The notes below the pieces were generated by a model. That model searched no databases. It saw nothing but the letters and a program-made list of their open reading frames with translations, and had not been told where the DNA came from. Shown here piece after piece: positions 5,229 through 6,079 of a stretch of 6,079 nt of DNA (position 1 is the first letter of the stretch; each line of letters opens with the position of its first letter). The translations under genes and the position numbers were made by a program. The DNA lies in contig VXPN01000536.1 of the NCBI GenBank assembly GCA_009839535.1, positions 1-6,079 on the forward strand, read 5' to 3'. This DNA comes from Boseongicola sp. SB0662_bin_57. Its GTDB lineage: Bacteria; Pseudomonadota; Alphaproteobacteria; Rhodobacterales; Rhodobacteraceae.

Positions 5229-6079
5229 ATGAAACTCACCGGTAACTGGTCCTTTCCGGCACCCGTCCGCTTTGGTGCGGGCCGAATCTCCGAAATCGGC
5301 GATGCCTGCAACGCCGCCGGCATCAAGAGGCCGCTTCTGGTCACCGACCGAGGTCTCGAGGAAATGGAGATCACCCGGCGAACGCTTGATCTCCTGCAAG
5401 ATGCGGGGCTGGGGCGCGCGCTCTTTGCTGCCGTCGATCCGAATCCGAGCGAACGCAATCTCGAGGAGGGTTTGCGGCTCTTCCGGGACGGCGGATTCGA
5501 CGGCGTCGTGGCGTTCGGCGGCGGGTCCGGCCTTGACCTGGGCAAGACGCTCGCCTTCATGGCCGGTCAGTCACGCCCGGTCTGGGACTTCGAGGACGTA
5601 GGCGACTGGTGGACCCGGGCCGACCCGGCGGGCATCCACCCCATCGTCGCGGTGCCCACGACTGCGGGCACCGGATCGGAAGTCGGGCGCGCCAGCGTCA
5701 TCACCAACTCGTCCACGCATGAGAAGAAGATCATCTTTCATCCGAAGATGCTGCCGTCCGCGGTCATATGCGATCCGGAACTCACGGTCGGACTGCCGAA
5801 GGCCATTACGGCCGGCGCCGGACTTGACGCTTTTGCCCATTGCGTCGAAGCATTTTCGAGCCCTCACTACCACCCGATCTGCCAAGGGATTGCGCTCGAA
5901 GGCATGCGACTGGTGAAAGAGTACCTGCCACGGGCGCATGACGACGGCACCGACCTTGAGGCACGCGCGCAGATGATGAGCGCCGCCGCAATGGGAGCGA
6001 GCGCCTTCCAGAAGGGGCTGGGAGCGGTTCACGCGCTCTCGCATCCGATCGGCGCGCATCATGGCACGCATCACGGCAC
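5229..6079 (+). CDS. Iron-containing alcohol dehydrogenase (3' end beyond window)
   Basis: This is a group III metal-dependent, NAD(P)-linked alcohol dehydrogenase that interconverts an alcohol and an aldehyde or ketone. The first 283 residues are present and the frame is open to the window edge; family members are usually about 380-390 residues, so roughly 100 are missing. Visible motifs are the dinucleotide-binding GGGSGLDLGK (97-106), TTAGTGSEV (144-152), and the full set of metal ligands: Asp200 and His204 in DAFAH, His268 in VHALSH, and His282 in THHG. These match the FucO/1,3-propanediol dehydrogenase/4-hydroxybutyrate dehydrogenase family. AGAGGAGG (5215-5222) lies 6 nt before the ATG, the strongest ribosome binding site in the window. 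Following an aldolase, it may process the aldehyde released there. Substrate is unknown, and truncation prevents checking the C-terminus. Confidence 0.94.
   Translation, partial: MKLTGNWSFPAPVRFGAGRISEIGDACNAAGIKRPLLVTDRGLEEMEITRRTLDLLQDAGLGRALFAAVDPNPSERNLEEGLRLFRDGGFDGVVAFGGGSGLDLGKTLAFMAGQSRPVWDFEDVGDWWTRADPAGIHPIVAVPTTAGTGSEVGRASVITNSSTHEKKIIFHPKMLPSAVICDPELTVGLPKAITAGAGLDAFAHCVEAFSSPHYHPICQGIALEGMRLVKEYLPRAHDDGTDLEARAQMMSAAAMGASAFQKGLGAVHALSHPIGAHHGTHHG

Noticed and set aside
6038..6079. Unusual His-rich run (GAHHGTHHG) near the window end
   Set aside because: It coincides with the normal metal-binding region of iron-containing alcohol dehydrogenases, which usually ends in THHG, so it needs no special explanation.

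Overview
The window is GC-rich bacterial DNA with six genes, all on the + strand and read in order. The codon choice (strong G/C at third positions), GTG/ATG starts behind GGAG-type ribosome binding sites, and the protein families suggest a free-living proteobacterium, most likely an alphaproteobacterium. There is no rRNA or other taxonomic marker, so that placement is inference.

Positions 173-2812 hold a complete NitT/TauT-type ABC importer: a periplasmic NMT1/THI5-like binding protein, an ATPase with every expected motif, and a single membrane permease. Binding protein and ATPase are 19 bp apart, and ATPase and permease share an ATGA overlap, so these three are almost certainly one transcript. 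Downstream, separated by gaps of 185, 187 and 313 bp, come three enzymes: an isopenicillin-N-synthase-like 2-oxoglutarate/Fe(II) oxygenase (2998-3921), an HpcH/HpaI-type class II aldolase (4109-4915), and an iron-containing alcohol dehydrogenase (from 5229, cut by the window end). No mobile element, CRISPR array, tRNA or rRNA was seen.

Taken together the genes look like an uptake-and-degradation cassette: import of a small organic molecule, oxidation by the oxygenase, retro-aldol cleavage to a 2-oxoacid such as pyruvate plus an aldehyde, and reduction or oxidation of that product by the dehydrogenase. The substrate cannot be read from the sequence, and the order of steps is inference.

The unusual part lies in the gaps. 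The 313-bp gap before the dehydrogenase contains a perfect 8-bp inverted repeat (GTCAATGC-N11-GCATTGAC) about 50 bp before the start codon, a nested pair of inverted repeats at 5039-5111, and a set of mutually exclusive short hairpins at 5125-5151. The half-site GCATTGRC recurs in all three enzyme-gene gaps but was found only once by eye in about 5 kb of coding sequence. This suggests a shared regulator whose gene is not in the window. Stem-loops also lie in the gaps before the binding protein, the oxygenase and the aldolase.
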